Shown: positions 26,401 through 34,324 of the stretch, one piece after another
Layout: each line of letters starts with the position of its first letter
How positions within the stretch are numbered: the first letter of the stretch is position 1
NCBI RefSeq assembly: GCF_000716715.1
Contig: NZ_JNYJ01000016.1
Location: forward strand, 62,001 to 126,000
DNA length: 64,000 nt
Direction: 5' to 3'
Origin: Dactylosporangium aurantiacum
Lineage (GTDB): Bacteria > Actinomycetota > Actinomycetes > Mycobacteriales > Micromonosporaceae
Notes under the pieces: model-generated
What the model saw: only the letters and a program-made list of their open reading frames with translations
What the model was told of the DNA's origin: nothing
The model's database searches: none
Made by a program: the position numbers and the translations under genes

Positions 26401-26694
26401 ACGGCTGAACGTTTCGCCGACGGCGGCGAGGACCGCGTCCCGTTCGCCGTCGGGCAGGCCCGCGAACCGGGTCAGTACGAGCGGCTGCAGCCGTTCGGCA
26501 ACGGAGTCGATCATCGCTTCGATCTCCCGCTCCGCCTTCCGCCGGGAGAACCGGTCAGTGAACCGCCGGTTGATCAGCTCCGACAGCGGCAGCCCGCGCT
26601 CTGCCCGCTTGCGCCGCTCACCGAGCCATCGTGTGACCGCGGGCCCGACAACAACCCTCCCGACCTGCAGCAACACCGTCTCGATCCCGGTCAC
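23422..26694 (-). CDS. NACHT NTPase with N-terminal helical domain and C-terminal leucine-rich repeats
   Basis: A 1090-residue STAND protein. Residues 1-280 are an alpha-helical N-terminal domain (RVVVGPAVTRWLGERRKRAE, RKAEREIEAMIDSVAERLQ) of the kind placed before many actinobacterial NACHT modules. The NACHT has Walker A LLRGEAGSGKSTVLRWL (about 295), Walker B AVLLVDGVDELP (about 370) and the winged-helix motif DFVHRTFQEYLTAREAA. From about residue 815 leucine-rich repeats follow (LTPLAAHPRLRRLDG, LTPLSSHGRLTRLQL, LRPLLRLRGLEELAVSD). Bacterial NACHT proteins include anti-phage sensors; the LRR would be the ligand-sensing part. GTG 26694 has AGGAG 5 nt upstream; the frame's extension to 26958 runs into the riboswitch and is rejected. 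No effector gene is adjacent. Confidence 0.82.
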   Translation of the reverse strand: MTGIETVLLQVGRVVVGPAVTRWLGERRKRAERGLPLSELINRRFTDRFSRRKAEREIEAMIDSVAERLQPLVLTRFAGLPDGERDAVLAAVGETFSRADLSDEGLFGADVQPAALADRLRRRCTDASRRAGLSELGTRLYELMLDECCTYLAALIVELPQFPARADADLLARTARLADELRQLSVRVPQTSLDAPAGTLHDDAFRHRYLSYLGTWLNDVELFGVDIHHYRPRTTLSIAYISLTVSTTDAAASAGAVAWAPADLRRSAVQLPGIRVEQALGRGTRFLLRGEAGSGKSTVLRWLAVTAARHGFTGELAAWNGSVPLLVKLRSHAGGPLPRPEHFLNGVVDPIAGLMPAGWVHRQLMSGAAVLLVDGVDELPAAERPAVKPWLAGLFRAYPHIRVVVTSRPAAAAERWLADEAFTSAMLERMSPAAIRALIRHWHLAVRDAANLPCPEQELPRYESALLARLDSSPHLQSMAASPLLCAMLCALNLDRNTHLPRDRMALYQAAVDLLLERRDTQRDIAEAVTGLSSGAKLQLLQGLAWRLSINNATEMARQTAQQRVQERLAVMPGMDGAPGDVLEHLVHRSGVLREPVPGRIDFVHRTFQEYLTAREAAEQGDVGLLLQHAHLDSWREVVVMAAGHGNAVVRRHLLTGLLERAEAAPRHARAIRLLAAACLETVPSLQPPELLRRVEDEFRTLVPPRSVSEARSLAAVGDPLLRCLPRDSRDMPETRAAAAIRAVALVNGPAALDLLAGYAVDGRPAVQRELARVWEFFDPHEYADRVLAGASLIDGALTITNPNLLPATYRLSNLRALAVAFATPIDLRCLDDVPMLSAVTFDEGILGDLTPLAAHPRLRRLDGYFGDRETDPSPVGALADLDFLNLWLLPGITSIDFVRPLEHLTGLELGYVNKVHDFTPLSSHGRLTRLQLHEFPARDVSFLADLAALDMLGLYDSAAPTGGLAALASAIPAVRQLWLNGSRWATDLRPLLRLRGLEELAVSDIPGVDLQPLSESGTLRTLVLGRTDALDLTPVARIPALRSVRIANVSTPVDLTPLAGCTVEVHLGPNQLVRGEAELGPGVRIKHAR

Positions 26695-26794
26695 AGCCAC
26701 TCCTGTCCCACCCGCGCCCACCCACGCCGCCACAATCATCGCAACGAATGTGGCACGGCACCGGCCCGGGACGCCTCGACTGGCCGGGCACGCG

Positions 26795-26800
26795 TAGGAT
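26795..26800 (+). promoter_or_regulatory. -10 element of the metE riboswitch transcript
   Basis: TAGGAT lies 5 nt before the first base of the riboswitch P1 stem (26806). It fits the TANNNT consensus and sets the transcript start at the aptamer. No clear -35 hexamer was found. Confidence 0.5.
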
Positions 26801-26805
26801 GTCCG

Positions 26806-26999
26806 GCAGTGCTGGTTCGCCCCGCTCGTGAGATCGGGGCGTCGTAAGAGGGAACCCGGTGTGAGACCGGGACTGCCCCGCAGCGGTGAGTGGGAACGAC
26901 CGCCGTCATCAAGCACTGGACCGCGAGGTCTGGGAAGCGACGGCCAGTAGGCGACCATCCGTGGTCACGCCCGCGAGTCCGAAGACCTGCCCGCACTGC
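26806..26999 (+). ncRNA. Cobalamin (B12) riboswitch controlling metE
   Basis: Class landmarks are in order: GGGAACCCGGTG, ACTGCCCCGCAGCGGT, GGGAACGACC, then CTGGGAAGCGACGGCCAGTA and GCGAGTCCGAAGACCTGCC, the B12 box region. Outer P1 pairs GCAGTGC (26806-26812) perfectly with GCACTGC (26993-26999), which fixes both ends. Bound adenosyl- or methylcobalamin should turn off the B12-independent methionine synthase when B12 allows MetH to work. Confidence 0.95.
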
Positions 27000-27065
27000 G
27001 CACACCGCCGGTGTGCGCCGCCGGCGACCCCTCGGGAGGGTCAGGGCGGAAGCCGGGTCTTGCCG

Positions 27066-27105
27066 CCTTCCCTCCCGCGAGCGTCGCCGCGACTTCGAGG
27101 GAAGG
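27066..27105 (+). promoter_or_regulatory. Shine-Dalgarno-sequestering stem (riboswitch expression platform)
   Basis: CCTTCCCTC (27066-27074) is perfectly complementary to GAGGGAAGG (27097-27105), the metE ribosome-binding site, across a 22-nt loop that itself contains CGCG/CGCG pairing. This suggests control at translation initiation. A GC hairpin GCACACC-gcc-GGTGTGC starts at about 27000 and overlaps the P1 strand, so it could switch with the aptamer. Confidence 0.65.
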
Positions 27106-27114
27106 GTTCCTGTT

Positions 27115-29364
27115 GTGGTGAGCACCCCGTTCGGGCAGAGCACCGTCCTCGGTTATCCGCGCATCGGCGGCGACCGGGAGCTGAAGCGGGCCGTCGAGGC
27201 GTACTGGGCGGGCCGCATCGACGCGGCCGCGCTGGAGGAGACCGCCGCCGGCCTGCGGGCCGAGGTGTGGCGGACGCTGCGTGACGCCCGTCTCGACGCG
27301 ATCCCGTCGAACACGTTCTCCTACTACGACCACGTGCTGGACACCGCCGTCGCCGTCGGTGCGGTCCCGCCCCGGTTCGCCCGGCTCGGCCTGTCCGAGC
27401 TGGACACCTACTTCGCGATGGCCCGTGGCGTCGACGCCGAACCGGCACTGGAGCTGACGAAGTGGTTCGGCACCAACTACCACTACCTGGTGCCGGAGAT
27501 CGACGCCGGCACCACGTTCGCGGCCAACCCCGGCAAGGCGCTCGGCGAGGTCGCGCAGGCCGGCGCGCTGGGCATCGCCACCCGGCCGGTCCTCGTCGGC
27601 CCGGCCACGTTCCTGCTGCTGGCGAAGGGCACCGACGGCACCGACCCGTTCGTCCGGCTCGACGACCTGGTCGAGGCGTACGGCCAGATCCTCGCCCTGC
27701 TCGCCGCCGCCGGCGTGGCCTGGGTGCAGCTGGACGAGCCGGCGTACGTCGCGGACCGCACCCCGCCGGAGATCGACGGGCTGCGCCGCGCGTACACCCG
27801 CCTCGGGCAGCTGCGGGACCGGCCGCGGCTCTTCGTCGCCACCTACTTCGGCGACCTCGGCGACGCCCTCCCGGCGCTGCTGCGCACCCCGGTCGAGGCG
27901 ATCGGCCTGGACCTCGTCGCCGGACCCCGCAACCTCGAACGCCTCGCCGCGTCCGGACCGCTCGGCGGCAAGACGATCGTCGCCGGGCTCGTCGACGGGC
28001 ACAACGTCTGGCGCACCGATCTGCGCACCGCGGCCGTCCGCGGCGCGACCGTCTCCGCGCTCGCCGACCATGTCGCGGTGTCCACCTCGTGCTCGCTGCT
28101 GCACGTACCGGTGGACCTGTCCGTGGAGACGCGGCTCGACCCGGCGCTGCACGAGCGGCTCGCGTTCGCCCGGCAGAAGGTGGACGAGGTCGTGCTGCTC
28201 GGCCGGGCGGTCCGCGACGGCACCGCCCACCTGCCGCCGGCGCCGGCGCCGATCCCGGCGGCGTGGCGCGACGCGTCCGTCCGGGCCCGCCTCGCCGCCC
28301 TCACCCCGGCGGACCGGCAGCGCGGCTCCGCCGCCGTCCGGGCCCGGGTCCAGCAGGAGCGGCTGCGGCTGCCCGACCTGCCGACCACCACCATCGGCTC
28401 GTTCCCGCAGACCCCGGAGCTGCGCCGGGCCCGCGCCGCGGTCAGGGCCGGCGGGCTGGACGCCGCCGGCTACGCCGACCGGATGCGCGAGGAGATCCGG
28501 CACGTCATCCGGCTGCAGGAGGACCTGGGCCTGGACGTGCTCGTGCACGGCGAGCCCGAACGCAACGACATGGTCCAGTACTTCGGCGAGCAGCTGTCCG
28601 GGTTCGCCGCCACCGAGCGCGGCTGGGTGCAGTCGTACGGCTCCCGCTGCGTCCGCCCGCCGATCATCCACGGCGACGTGGCCCGCAGGGCGCCGATGAC
28701 CGTCGAGTGGTCCACCTACGCGCAGTCGCTGACCCGCAAGCCGGTCAAGGGCATGCTCACCGGCCCGGTCACGATCCTCGCCTGGTCGTTCGTGCGCACC
28801 GACCAGCCCCCGGCCGACACCGCCGACCAGGTCGCGCTCGCGCTGCGCGACGAGTGCGCCGACCTCGAGGCCGCCGGGATCGGGGTCATCCAGGTCGACG
28901 AGCCGGCGCTGCGGGAGACCCTGCCGCTGCGCGAGGCCGACCGGAAGGCGTACCTGGACTGGGCCGTCGGCGCGTTCCGGCTCGCCACCGGCGGCGTCGC
29001 CGACGGCACCCAGATCCACACCCACCTGTGCTACTCCGAGTTCGGCGACGTCATCACCGCGATCGACGCTCTCGACGCCGACGTCACCAGCATCGAGGCG
29101 GCCCGGTCCAGGCTGGAGATCCTCGACGACCTCGCCGCCGCCGGGCACGGCCGCGGGGTCGGCCCGGGCGTCTGGGACATCCACTCCCCCCGCGTGCCGT
29201 CCCGCGACGAGATCGTCGCCGCGCTGCGCCGCGCGGTCGCCGCCGTCCCGGCGCAGCGGCTGTGGGTCAACCCCGACTGCGGCCTGAAGACCCGCGGCTA
29301 CCCCGAGGTCGAGGCGGCGCTGCGGCACCTCGTCGCGGCCGCCGCCGAGCTGCGCGGCGCCTGA
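27115..29364 (+). CDS. metE: Cobalamin-independent methionine synthase
   Basis: A 749-residue two-barrel enzyme that transfers a methyl group from 5-methyl-THF triglutamate to homocysteine. The N-terminal barrel opens [37 protein letters not shown] (about residue 425) begins the catalytic barrel. Zinc ligands are His and Cys in [10 protein letters not shown], the downstream Glu, and Cys in [12 protein letters not shown]. Length and motifs are complete. Tandem GTG codons at 27115 and 27118 follow GAGGGAAGG; 27115 is taken. Its mRNA carries the B12 riboswitch, implying that the strain also has MetH. Confidence 0.96.
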   Translation: MVSTPFGQSTVLGYPRIGGDRELKRAVEAYWAGRIDAAALEETAAGLRAEVWRTLRDARLDAIPSNTFSYYDHVLDTAVAVGAVPPRFARLGLSELDTYFAMARGVDAEPALELTKWFGTNYHYLVPEIDAGTTFAANPGKALGEVAQAGALGIATRPVLVGPATFLLLAKGTDGTDPFVRLDDLVEAYGQILALLAAAGVAWVQLDEPAYVADRTPPEIDGLRRAYTRLGQLRDRPRLFVATYFGDLGDALPALLRTPVEAIGLDLVAGPRNLERLAASGPLGGKTIVAGLVDGHNVWRTDLRTAAVRGATVSALADHVAVSTSCSLLHVPVDLSVETRLDPALHERLAFARQKVDEVVLLGRAVRDGTAHLPPAPAPIPAAWRDASVRARLAALTPADRQRGSAAVRARVQQERLRLPDLPTTTIGSFPQTPELRRARAAVRAGGLDAAGYADRMREEIRHVIRLQEDLGLDVLVHGEPERNDMVQYFGEQLSGFAATERGWVQSYGSRCVRPPIIHGDVARRAPMTVEWSTYAQSLTRKPVKGMLTGPVTILAWSFVRTDQPPADTADQVALALRDECADLEAAGIGVIQVDEPALRETLPLREADRKAYLDWAVGAFRLATGGVADGTQIHTHLCYSEFGDVITAIDALDADVTSIEAARSRLEILDDLAAAGHGRGVGPGVWDIHSPRVPSRDEIVAALRRAVAAVPAQRLWVNPDCGLKTRGYPEVEAALRHLVAAAAELRGA

Positions 29365-29374
29365 CGGGTCCGCA

Positions 29375-29411
29375 CCCGGGCGGGCGCTTCCCTGCGGGGC
29401 GCCCGCCCGGG
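29375..29411. terminator. Bidirectional hairpin terminator after metE
   Basis: CCCGGGCGGGCGC (29375-29387) and GCGCCCGCCCGGG (29399-29411) are perfect 13-bp arms with an 11-nt loop. It lies between the convergent metE and GGDEF-EAL genes. Confidence 0.85.
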
Positions 29412-29416
29412 CCCGG

Positions 29417-31834
29417 CTAACCGCCGACGGGCTGTGCGGCGGCGCGCAGCGCCGCCACCGGGGCCGGGCGGGCCAGGTGGTACCCCTGGGCGTACCGGCA
29501 GCCGAGGCCGACCAGCTCGGCGAGCTGCGCGGCGTCCTCGACACCCTCGGCGACGACCCGCAGCCCGAGGGTGTGCCCGAGCTGCACGACGGCGGCGAGC
29601 AGGTCCCGGTGCCGGGCGCTGCCGACGAGCCCGTCGAGGAACGACCGGTCGATCTTCAGCACGTCGGCCGGGATGTCGCGCAGGTAGCCCAGCGAGGAGT
29701 AGCCGGTGCCGAAGTCGTCGATGGCGATACGGACACCGCAGGACCGTAGCCGCTCCAGCCGCGGTGCGGTGCCGGCCACGTCGCGCATGAGGGTCGTCTC
29801 GGTCACCTCCAGCAGCAGCGCCTCCGGCCGCAGCCCCGTGTCGCGCAGCGTCCGCGTGACGAGGTCCGGCAGGTCCGGACTGTCCAGCAACGCGGCGGAG
29901 ATGTTGACGGTGATCCAGTCCGGCGCGCCCGCCGGGTCCTCGTCCTGCCAGGCGCGCAGCGTCAGGCAGCTCTCCCGCAGCACCCACCGGTCGATGTCGG
30001 TGATGAGGCCGGTGCTCTCGGCCAGCGGCAGGAACGTGCCGGGTGCCCGCAGCCCCGCCTGCGGATCCTGCCACCGTACGAGCGCCTCCACGCCCTCGGT
30101 GCGGCCGGCGACGGTGTCCACTATCGGCTGCAGGTACAGGCGCAGCTCGCCGCGGTCGATGGCGACCCGCAGCCGGCGCTCCTGGTCGAGCTGGTCGACG
30201 AGGCGGGTGTGCATGTCCGCCTGGAACGCCACGCAGCGCGCCTTGCCCTGCTCCTTCGCGGCATACATGGCGACATCGGCGTTGCGGACCACCTCGCCGG
30301 CGTCGGCGTGCCGCCCGGCGTCCCAGACGGCGCCGATGCTCGCGGTGACGGTCACCTCCCGCCCGGCGAGCAGGAACGGCTCGCCCATCGCCCGCAGCAG
30401 CCGCTCCGGCATCAGCGCGACGGCGGCGTCGTCGGCGGGTTCGACGAGGATGCCGAACTCGTCGCCGCCGAACCGGGCGACGGTGTCGCCGGGCCGCACC
30501 GCCGCCCGCAGCCGGTCGGAGGCGGTCTGCAGCAGCTGGTCGCCGGCGCTGTGGCCGAGGCTGTCGTTGACCCGTTTGAACCCGTCGAGGTCGACGAAGA
30601 GCACACCGACCCGCCCGTGGCCGGCCGCGCCACGGGCCATCGCCTGCTCGAGCCGGTCGTTGAACAGCGCCCGGTTCGGCAGGCCGGTGAGCCCGTCGTG
30701 CAGCGCCTGGTGGCGCAGCTCGTGCTCCAGGGCCCGCTGCCGGGTCACGTCCCGCAGCAGCACCACGGCGCCGGCGCGCCGCCCGTCCTTCATGATCGGG
30801 CTGATGGTGCACGACACCCGCGCCGACGAGCCGTCCGGGGCCGGCATGTCGTGCTCGCGGACGGTGTCGCCGCGGCCGTCGCCCAGCGCCGGCTCGATGT
30901 GCGGCAGCACCGTCGCGGCGGGCTCGCCGAGCAGCCCGTCGACGCCGAGGCCGGTGAGCCGCCCGGCCGCCGCGTTGGCGAACGTGATGCGGTCGTGCTG
31001 GTCCACGCCGCAGATGCCCTCCGCGGCGCTGGCCAGGATGGCGTCGGTGTACTCCTTGGCCAGGATCTCCCGCGCGGAGCGTTCCAGCTCGGCGGCCATG
31101 TCGTTGAACGCCCGGCCCAGCCGGTGCAGCTCGTCGCGCCCACCTGCGGGTACCCGCCGCTCGTAGCCGCCGTCGCGCACGTCCAGCACCGCCGTGGTCA
31201 GCGTCGCCACCCGCCGGGTCAGCGACGCGGCGAGCAGCCCGCCGACGAGCAGCACCAGCAGCACACCGGCGGTGCACACGGCGGCGATCGTCAGCTGCGC
31301 CCGCCGGGTCGAGGCGACCATCTCGTCGTACAGCGGCGTGTACTCCAGGATCACCGCGCCGAGGGTCGTGCCGTCCCGCCCGACCAGCGGCACGACCAGC
31401 TGCTTGATGCCGTCGGGGTAGTCGACGCTGACCTCGACGAACGTGCGCGGCACCCGGTCACGGACCGTGGCGCCGACCTCGTCGGCCGTGTCGTGGTCGA
31501 ACACGGTGCCGATGTTCTCCGGCACCGCGTCGCCGAGCACCCGCTGCCGCGCGTCGACCACGACGATGTCGCGGCCCTGCAGCTCTCCCAGCCGGTCCAG
31601 GTACGCGGCGAGCCCCTCCGGGTTGTCGTACAGCGGCCCCGGGTTCTCACCGCTGGTGTCGGCGGCCAGCCCGAACGCGACGTCCTTGGCCACCCCGTAC
31701 GCGACGTGCTCGGCCTCGGTGATCGCGGCACGCTGCGCGGAACGGACGTCGACCCGCCACGCGACCGCACCGACGAGCGCGACCAGGACCGCGACCAGCA
31801 CGTATCCGCCGACCAGCTTGCGCCGCAGGCTCAA
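29417..31834 (-). CDS. Membrane-bound PAS-GGDEF-EAL cyclic-di-GMP protein
   Basis: An 805-residue sensor: TM1 about 8-28 (LVGGYVLVAVLVALVGAVAW), an extracytoplasmic sensor domain of about 150 residues, TM2 about 190-212, HAMP, and PAS (YTDAILASAAEGICGVDQHD). GGDEF is next with an intact RFGGDEFGIL site and inhibitory-site context, then EAL with GVEALVRWQ, EVTETTLM, IDDFGTGYSSLGYLR and DVLKIDRSFL. Both active sites look competent, so it could make and degrade c-di-GMP. TTG 31834 has GGAG 6 nt upstream and yields a sensible N-terminus; ATG 31975 would add 47 low-complexity residues. Confidence 0.9.
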   Translation of the reverse strand: MSLRRKLVGGYVLVAVLVALVGAVAWRVDVRSAQRAAITEAEHVAYGVAKDVAFGLAADTSGENPGPLYDNPEGLAAYLDRLGELQGRDIVVVDARQRVLGDAVPENIGTVFDHDTADEVGATVRDRVPRTFVEVSVDYPDGIKQLVVPLVGRDGTTLGAVILEYTPLYDEMVASTRRAQLTIAAVCTAGVLLVLLVGGLLAASLTRRVATLTTAVLDVRDGGYERRVPAGGRDELHRLGRAFNDMAAELERSAREILAKEYTDAILASAAEGICGVDQHDRITFANAAAGRLTGLGVDGLLGEPAATVLPHIEPALGDGRGDTVREHDMPAPDGSSARVSCTISPIMKDGRRAGAVVLLRDVTRQRALEHELRHQALHDGLTGLPNRALFNDRLEQAMARGAAGHGRVGVLFVDLDGFKRVNDSLGHSAGDQLLQTASDRLRAAVRPGDTVARFGGDEFGILVEPADDAAVALMPERLLRAMGEPFLLAGREVTVTASIGAVWDAGRHADAGEVVRNADVAMYAAKEQGKARCVAFQADMHTRLVDQLDQERRLRVAIDRGELRLYLQPIVDTVAGRTEGVEALVRWQDPQAGLRAPGTFLPLAESTGLITDIDRWVLRESCLTLRAWQDEDPAGAPDWITVNISAALLDSPDLPDLVTRTLRDTGLRPEALLLEVTETTLMRDVAGTAPRLERLRSCGVRIAIDDFGTGYSSLGYLRDIPADVLKIDRSFLDGLVGSARHRDLLAAVVQLGHTLGLRVVAEGVEDAAQLAELVGLGCRYAQGYHLARPAPVAALRAAAQPVGG

Positions 31835-32005
31835 CCCGTCCTCCCAGGACCTCCGTCGCCCGTACCATCGGCCGCCGGAACCCGGTATGAAGATCTCCGG
31901 TGCCTCCGGTCCGCCGTCCTCAGCGGGCGGGCCGCCCTGGTCGGCGCGCCGGCCGCGGTCACTGCGGTGGCCCACCCATCCACTGGTGGGGCCGCCCCTA
32001 CCCCG

Positions 32006-32326
32006 CTACGGGACGCCGTTGTCGCGGTGCCGGGCCGCCTGCAGCCGCTCGGCGGGCGTGAGGTCCCCGTCGCGCATCAACCGCACGGCGGTGAAGTGGT
32101 CGCCCACCGGGCAGTGCTGGTAGCGCAGCAACCCGAGGCGGACCGCCTTGAACGACATGCCCGGGACCCAGGTCGTCATGAACAGGTGCCCGTCGCGGCA
32201 CCGCACGATCACGTCGCGGCCGAACCGGTACCCCCGCTGCTGGGACACCCGCGCCACCCGCAGCACCACCACGCCGAGGATCACCAGGGCGAGCACGTAG
32301 ATCAGCACCTGCGTCACGGTGGACAC
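32006..32326 (-). CDS. Single-pass membrane hypothetical protein
   Basis: A 106-residue protein: one N-terminal helix (VTQVLIYVLALVILGVVVL), then a basic cytosolic domain (YRFGRDVIVRCRDGHLFMTT, GLLRYQHCPVGDHFTAVR). The Cys pair might bind metal. No function is recognised. GTG 32326 is 6 nt after TACGCT on the minus strand, a leaderless arrangement. Confidence 0.7.
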   Translation of the reverse strand: MSTVTQVLIYVLALVILGVVVLRVARVSQQRGYRFGRDVIVRCRDGHLFMTTWVPGMSFKAVRLGLLRYQHCPVGDHFTAVRLMRDGDLTPAERLQAARHRDNGVP

Positions 32327-32545
32327 CGGCCAAGCGTAACGCTCACCGGCCGCGATCTCGACGGCGCGACCGGCGACCGGCGGCCACCGCACGGTCCTCT
32401 GTGGACGGATGCGACCAGCGGCTCGGGCGGCTGCGGCGCCGCGGGCCGGACCCGCCGGGGAAGTCCACGCCGGGCACCGGCGGGCCGCCCGTCCCACGGT
32501 CCCCGTTCGGGTGGCGCGCCCCCGGAACCGGGGACGGCCGGCATC

Positions 32546-32635
32546 GAAACCGGCGACGATGGTGCTGCCCGTACCGGCGGCGGCGATGGCACGCGCAGTG
32601 CGTTCGACCGGCCGGTCCGGCGGGTACCAGATGGC
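32546..32635 (+). repeat. 90-bp intergenic element, copy B
   Basis: Second copy of the element at 23325-23413. Near its end it contains GTTCGA and, 14 bp on, GGGTAC, an arrangement resembling SigB/SigH-type promoters (GTTT ... GGGTAC). In copy A the second box reads GGGTGT. This copy is well placed to drive the membrane-protein gene at 32661. Confidence 0.7.
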
Positions 32636-32660
32636 CGACCCCGACCGAAGGAGGCGGCTC

Positions 32661-33404
32661 ATGCGACCCTCCCCCGCCGCCGGCACCGACGCCGACCAGG
32701 TCCGCACCGCGCTGCGGGCGGCGCCACAGCAGGCCCGCGGTTGGCTGCGCACCGCCGAACGCGACGCGCTGGCCGGGCTGCGCACCGCGGGCCGCCAGGC
32801 CGGCCCGCTCAACGGGGTGCTCGGCTGGTGGGCGGTGACCAGCTTCGGCGTGCTGAGCCTGCTGCTGGCCGTGCTGGCGGGGCTGTGGCCGTCGTCGGTG
32901 CGGATGTTCGGTGCCGCCGCGGCCGGCTCGTGGCTGCTGTTCGTCGCGCTCGGCCGGTTCGGTGGCGGCCAGCTGCTGCGCGCCCGCTACGGCGGCCCCC
33001 GCCTGTTCCAGTCCGGCGCGGCGCTGCTGGCGGTGGCCGGGCTGGTCGTGGTGCAGCTGCCGGCGTACGACCCGGCGGTCGCGGTCGCCGCGATCAGCCT
33101 CGCGCTGGGGATCGCGGCGGCCGGCGACGCCGGTGCCGCGGCGCGGTTCCCCGGCCTCGCCCGCGGCTGCCTGCGGTTGCGGGCGGCGTGCGGGGTGGTC
33201 GCCGCGATGGCGGTCGCCGTCGCGCCGACGACCGGGCTCGTCGTCGCCGCCGCGTGCGTGGGGCTCGGCGAGCTGCTGTTCGCGGTGCGGCTGCTGCCGG
33301 AGGTGGAGCGGCTCGGCGGGATGCTCGACCACGACGCCCCGGGCACCGCCGGCGACGAGGACGACGGCATGTGGCTGCCGCTGCCGGGCGTCGACCAGTC
33401 CTAA
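32661..33404 (+). CDS. Multi-pass membrane hypothetical protein, 3' end at an IS remnant
   Basis: A 247-residue protein. A cytosolic N-terminus of about 55 residues is followed by about six helices (FGVLSLLLAVLAGLW, SWLLFVALGRFGG, LLAVAGLVVVQLP, VVAAMAVAVAPTTGLVVAA) and an acidic tail. ATG 32661 has AAGGAGG upstream. No family was recognised. The stop TAA (33402-33404) overlaps the TAG of the transposase remnant on the other strand, so the native C-terminus may have been replaced when the IS landed. Confidence 0.7.
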   Translation: MRPSPAAGTDADQVRTALRAAPQQARGWLRTAERDALAGLRTAGRQAGPLNGVLGWWAVTSFGVLSLLLAVLAGLWPSSVRMFGAAAAGSWLLFVALGRFGGGQLLRARYGGPRLFQSGAALLAVAGLVVVQLPAYDPAVAVAAISLALGIAAAGDAGAAARFPGLARGCLRLRAACGVVAAMAVAVAPTTGLVVAAACVGLGELLFAVRLLPEVERLGGMLDHDAPGTAGDEDDGMWLPLPGVDQS

Positions 33405-33904
33405 CAAAGTCGTCTGACGTGTCGGTACGTGATGATGCAGGTCGCGAGGCCGAGGAAGGCTTCGTGGATGTCGTCGCGGCGTTCCCAGTGGATGCGGAGC
33501 CGTTTCATGCCGTGGTACCAGGCGATGGTTCGCTCGATCATCCACCGGTGGACGCCGCGGCCGGAGCCGTGCGGTGGGCCATGCCGGGCGATCCTCGGAT
33601 GGATGCCCTTGCGGCGGAGGACGTTGCGGTGATGTCGTTGCGGTTGGCGCCGGTGAGCGATGCGGCGATGGGGATGCCGGCGCCCTCGGTCAGGACGTGG
33701 TGCTTGGAGCCCGCTCGGGCGCGGTCGACCGGGCTCGGACCGCTTTTGGGCCGCGACGAGCAGCGCGGACGTGGGAGGAGTCGATGACCGCTCTGGACCA
33801 GTCCAGCTTCCCCGCGGCGTGCAGTTCGGCCAGCAGCAGCTCGTGCAGCTGCTTCCAGACCCCGGCCCGGTTCCACTCCTCCAGCCGCCGCCAGCACGTC
33901 ATCC
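33401..33904 (-). mobile_element. IS5-family transposase remnant (frameshifted, internally deleted)
   Basis: Three homologous pieces lie in order on the minus strand. First is TCWRRLEEWNRAGVWKQLHE with LDWSRAVIDSSHVRAARRGPK. A frame change then gives GPSPVDRARAGSKHHVLTEG and GIPIAASLTGANRNDI. A large internal gap leads to VHRWMIERTIAWYHGMKRLR and EAFLGLATCIITYRHVRRLC before TAG. The N-terminal 100 residues, the DRAYD catalytic stretch and a second terminal repeat are missing. It cannot encode an active enzyme. Confidence 0.85.
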
Positions 33905-34076
33905 CGCCGGCTCAGCGACCTCACCCTGGACTGGCTGCCCGGCTACGGGGGCGCCGCGCCGGCCCGCGTGGGCAACGCCGCATCCGGCCAGTTCCAGCTC
34001 GACGTGTGGGGCGAGACGCTCGACGGGCTGCACCTGGCCCGGCGGGCCGGGCTCGCCCCGGACGAGGACGCATGGC
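33905..34076 (+). pseudogene. GH15 (glucoamylase/trehalase-like) internal fragment
   Basis: RRLSDLTLDWLPGYGG, then VGNAASGQFQLDVWGETLDG and HLARRAGLAPDEDAW match the conserved core of GH15 bacterial glucan hydrolases, including the invariant GNxAxxQxQLDVxGE block. Only about 57 codons remain. They are joined directly to the IS remnant on the left and to ZIP transporter sequence on the right, with no start or stop. Confidence 0.75.
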
Positions 34077-34082
34077 CCGTGG

Positions 34083-34305
34083 ACCGGCGTCGCCGTCGCC
34101 TCCTCGGTCGCCGCGGCGGTCGGCTACGCGGCGCTCGGCGGTGCGCCGCCGGAGGCGATCGCCGTCACCCAGGCCTTCGCCGCCGGAGCCATCCTCACCA
34201 TGCTCGCGGACACGATGATGCCCGAGGCGTACGAGCACGCCGGCAGCGTGGGCGGGCTGAGCACCTGCCTCGGGTTCATCACCGCGTTCCTGCTCAGCCG
34301 GGTGT
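34083..34305 (+). pseudogene. ZIP-family metal transporter C-terminal fragment
   Basis: A frame different from the GH15 piece reads VAVASSVAAAVGYAALGG, VTQAFAAGAILTMLADTMMP and LSTCLGFITAFLLS, the last three helices of a ZIP-type divalent metal transporter with its GAILxMLADTMMPEA motif. The start is missing. The frame runs without a stop into the opposite-strand chemotaxis gene. Confidence 0.75.
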
Positions 34306-34324
34306 GGGCCGGCGCCGGCCGGGC

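Noticed and set aside
26695..26958. N-terminal extension of the NACHT gene
   Set aside because: It would be transcribed through the riboswitch aptamer region; GTG 26694 has a good RBS and a conserved-looking start.
33401..33904. Functional insertion sequence
   Set aside because: Frameshift, internal deletion, missing N-terminus and only one possible terminus.
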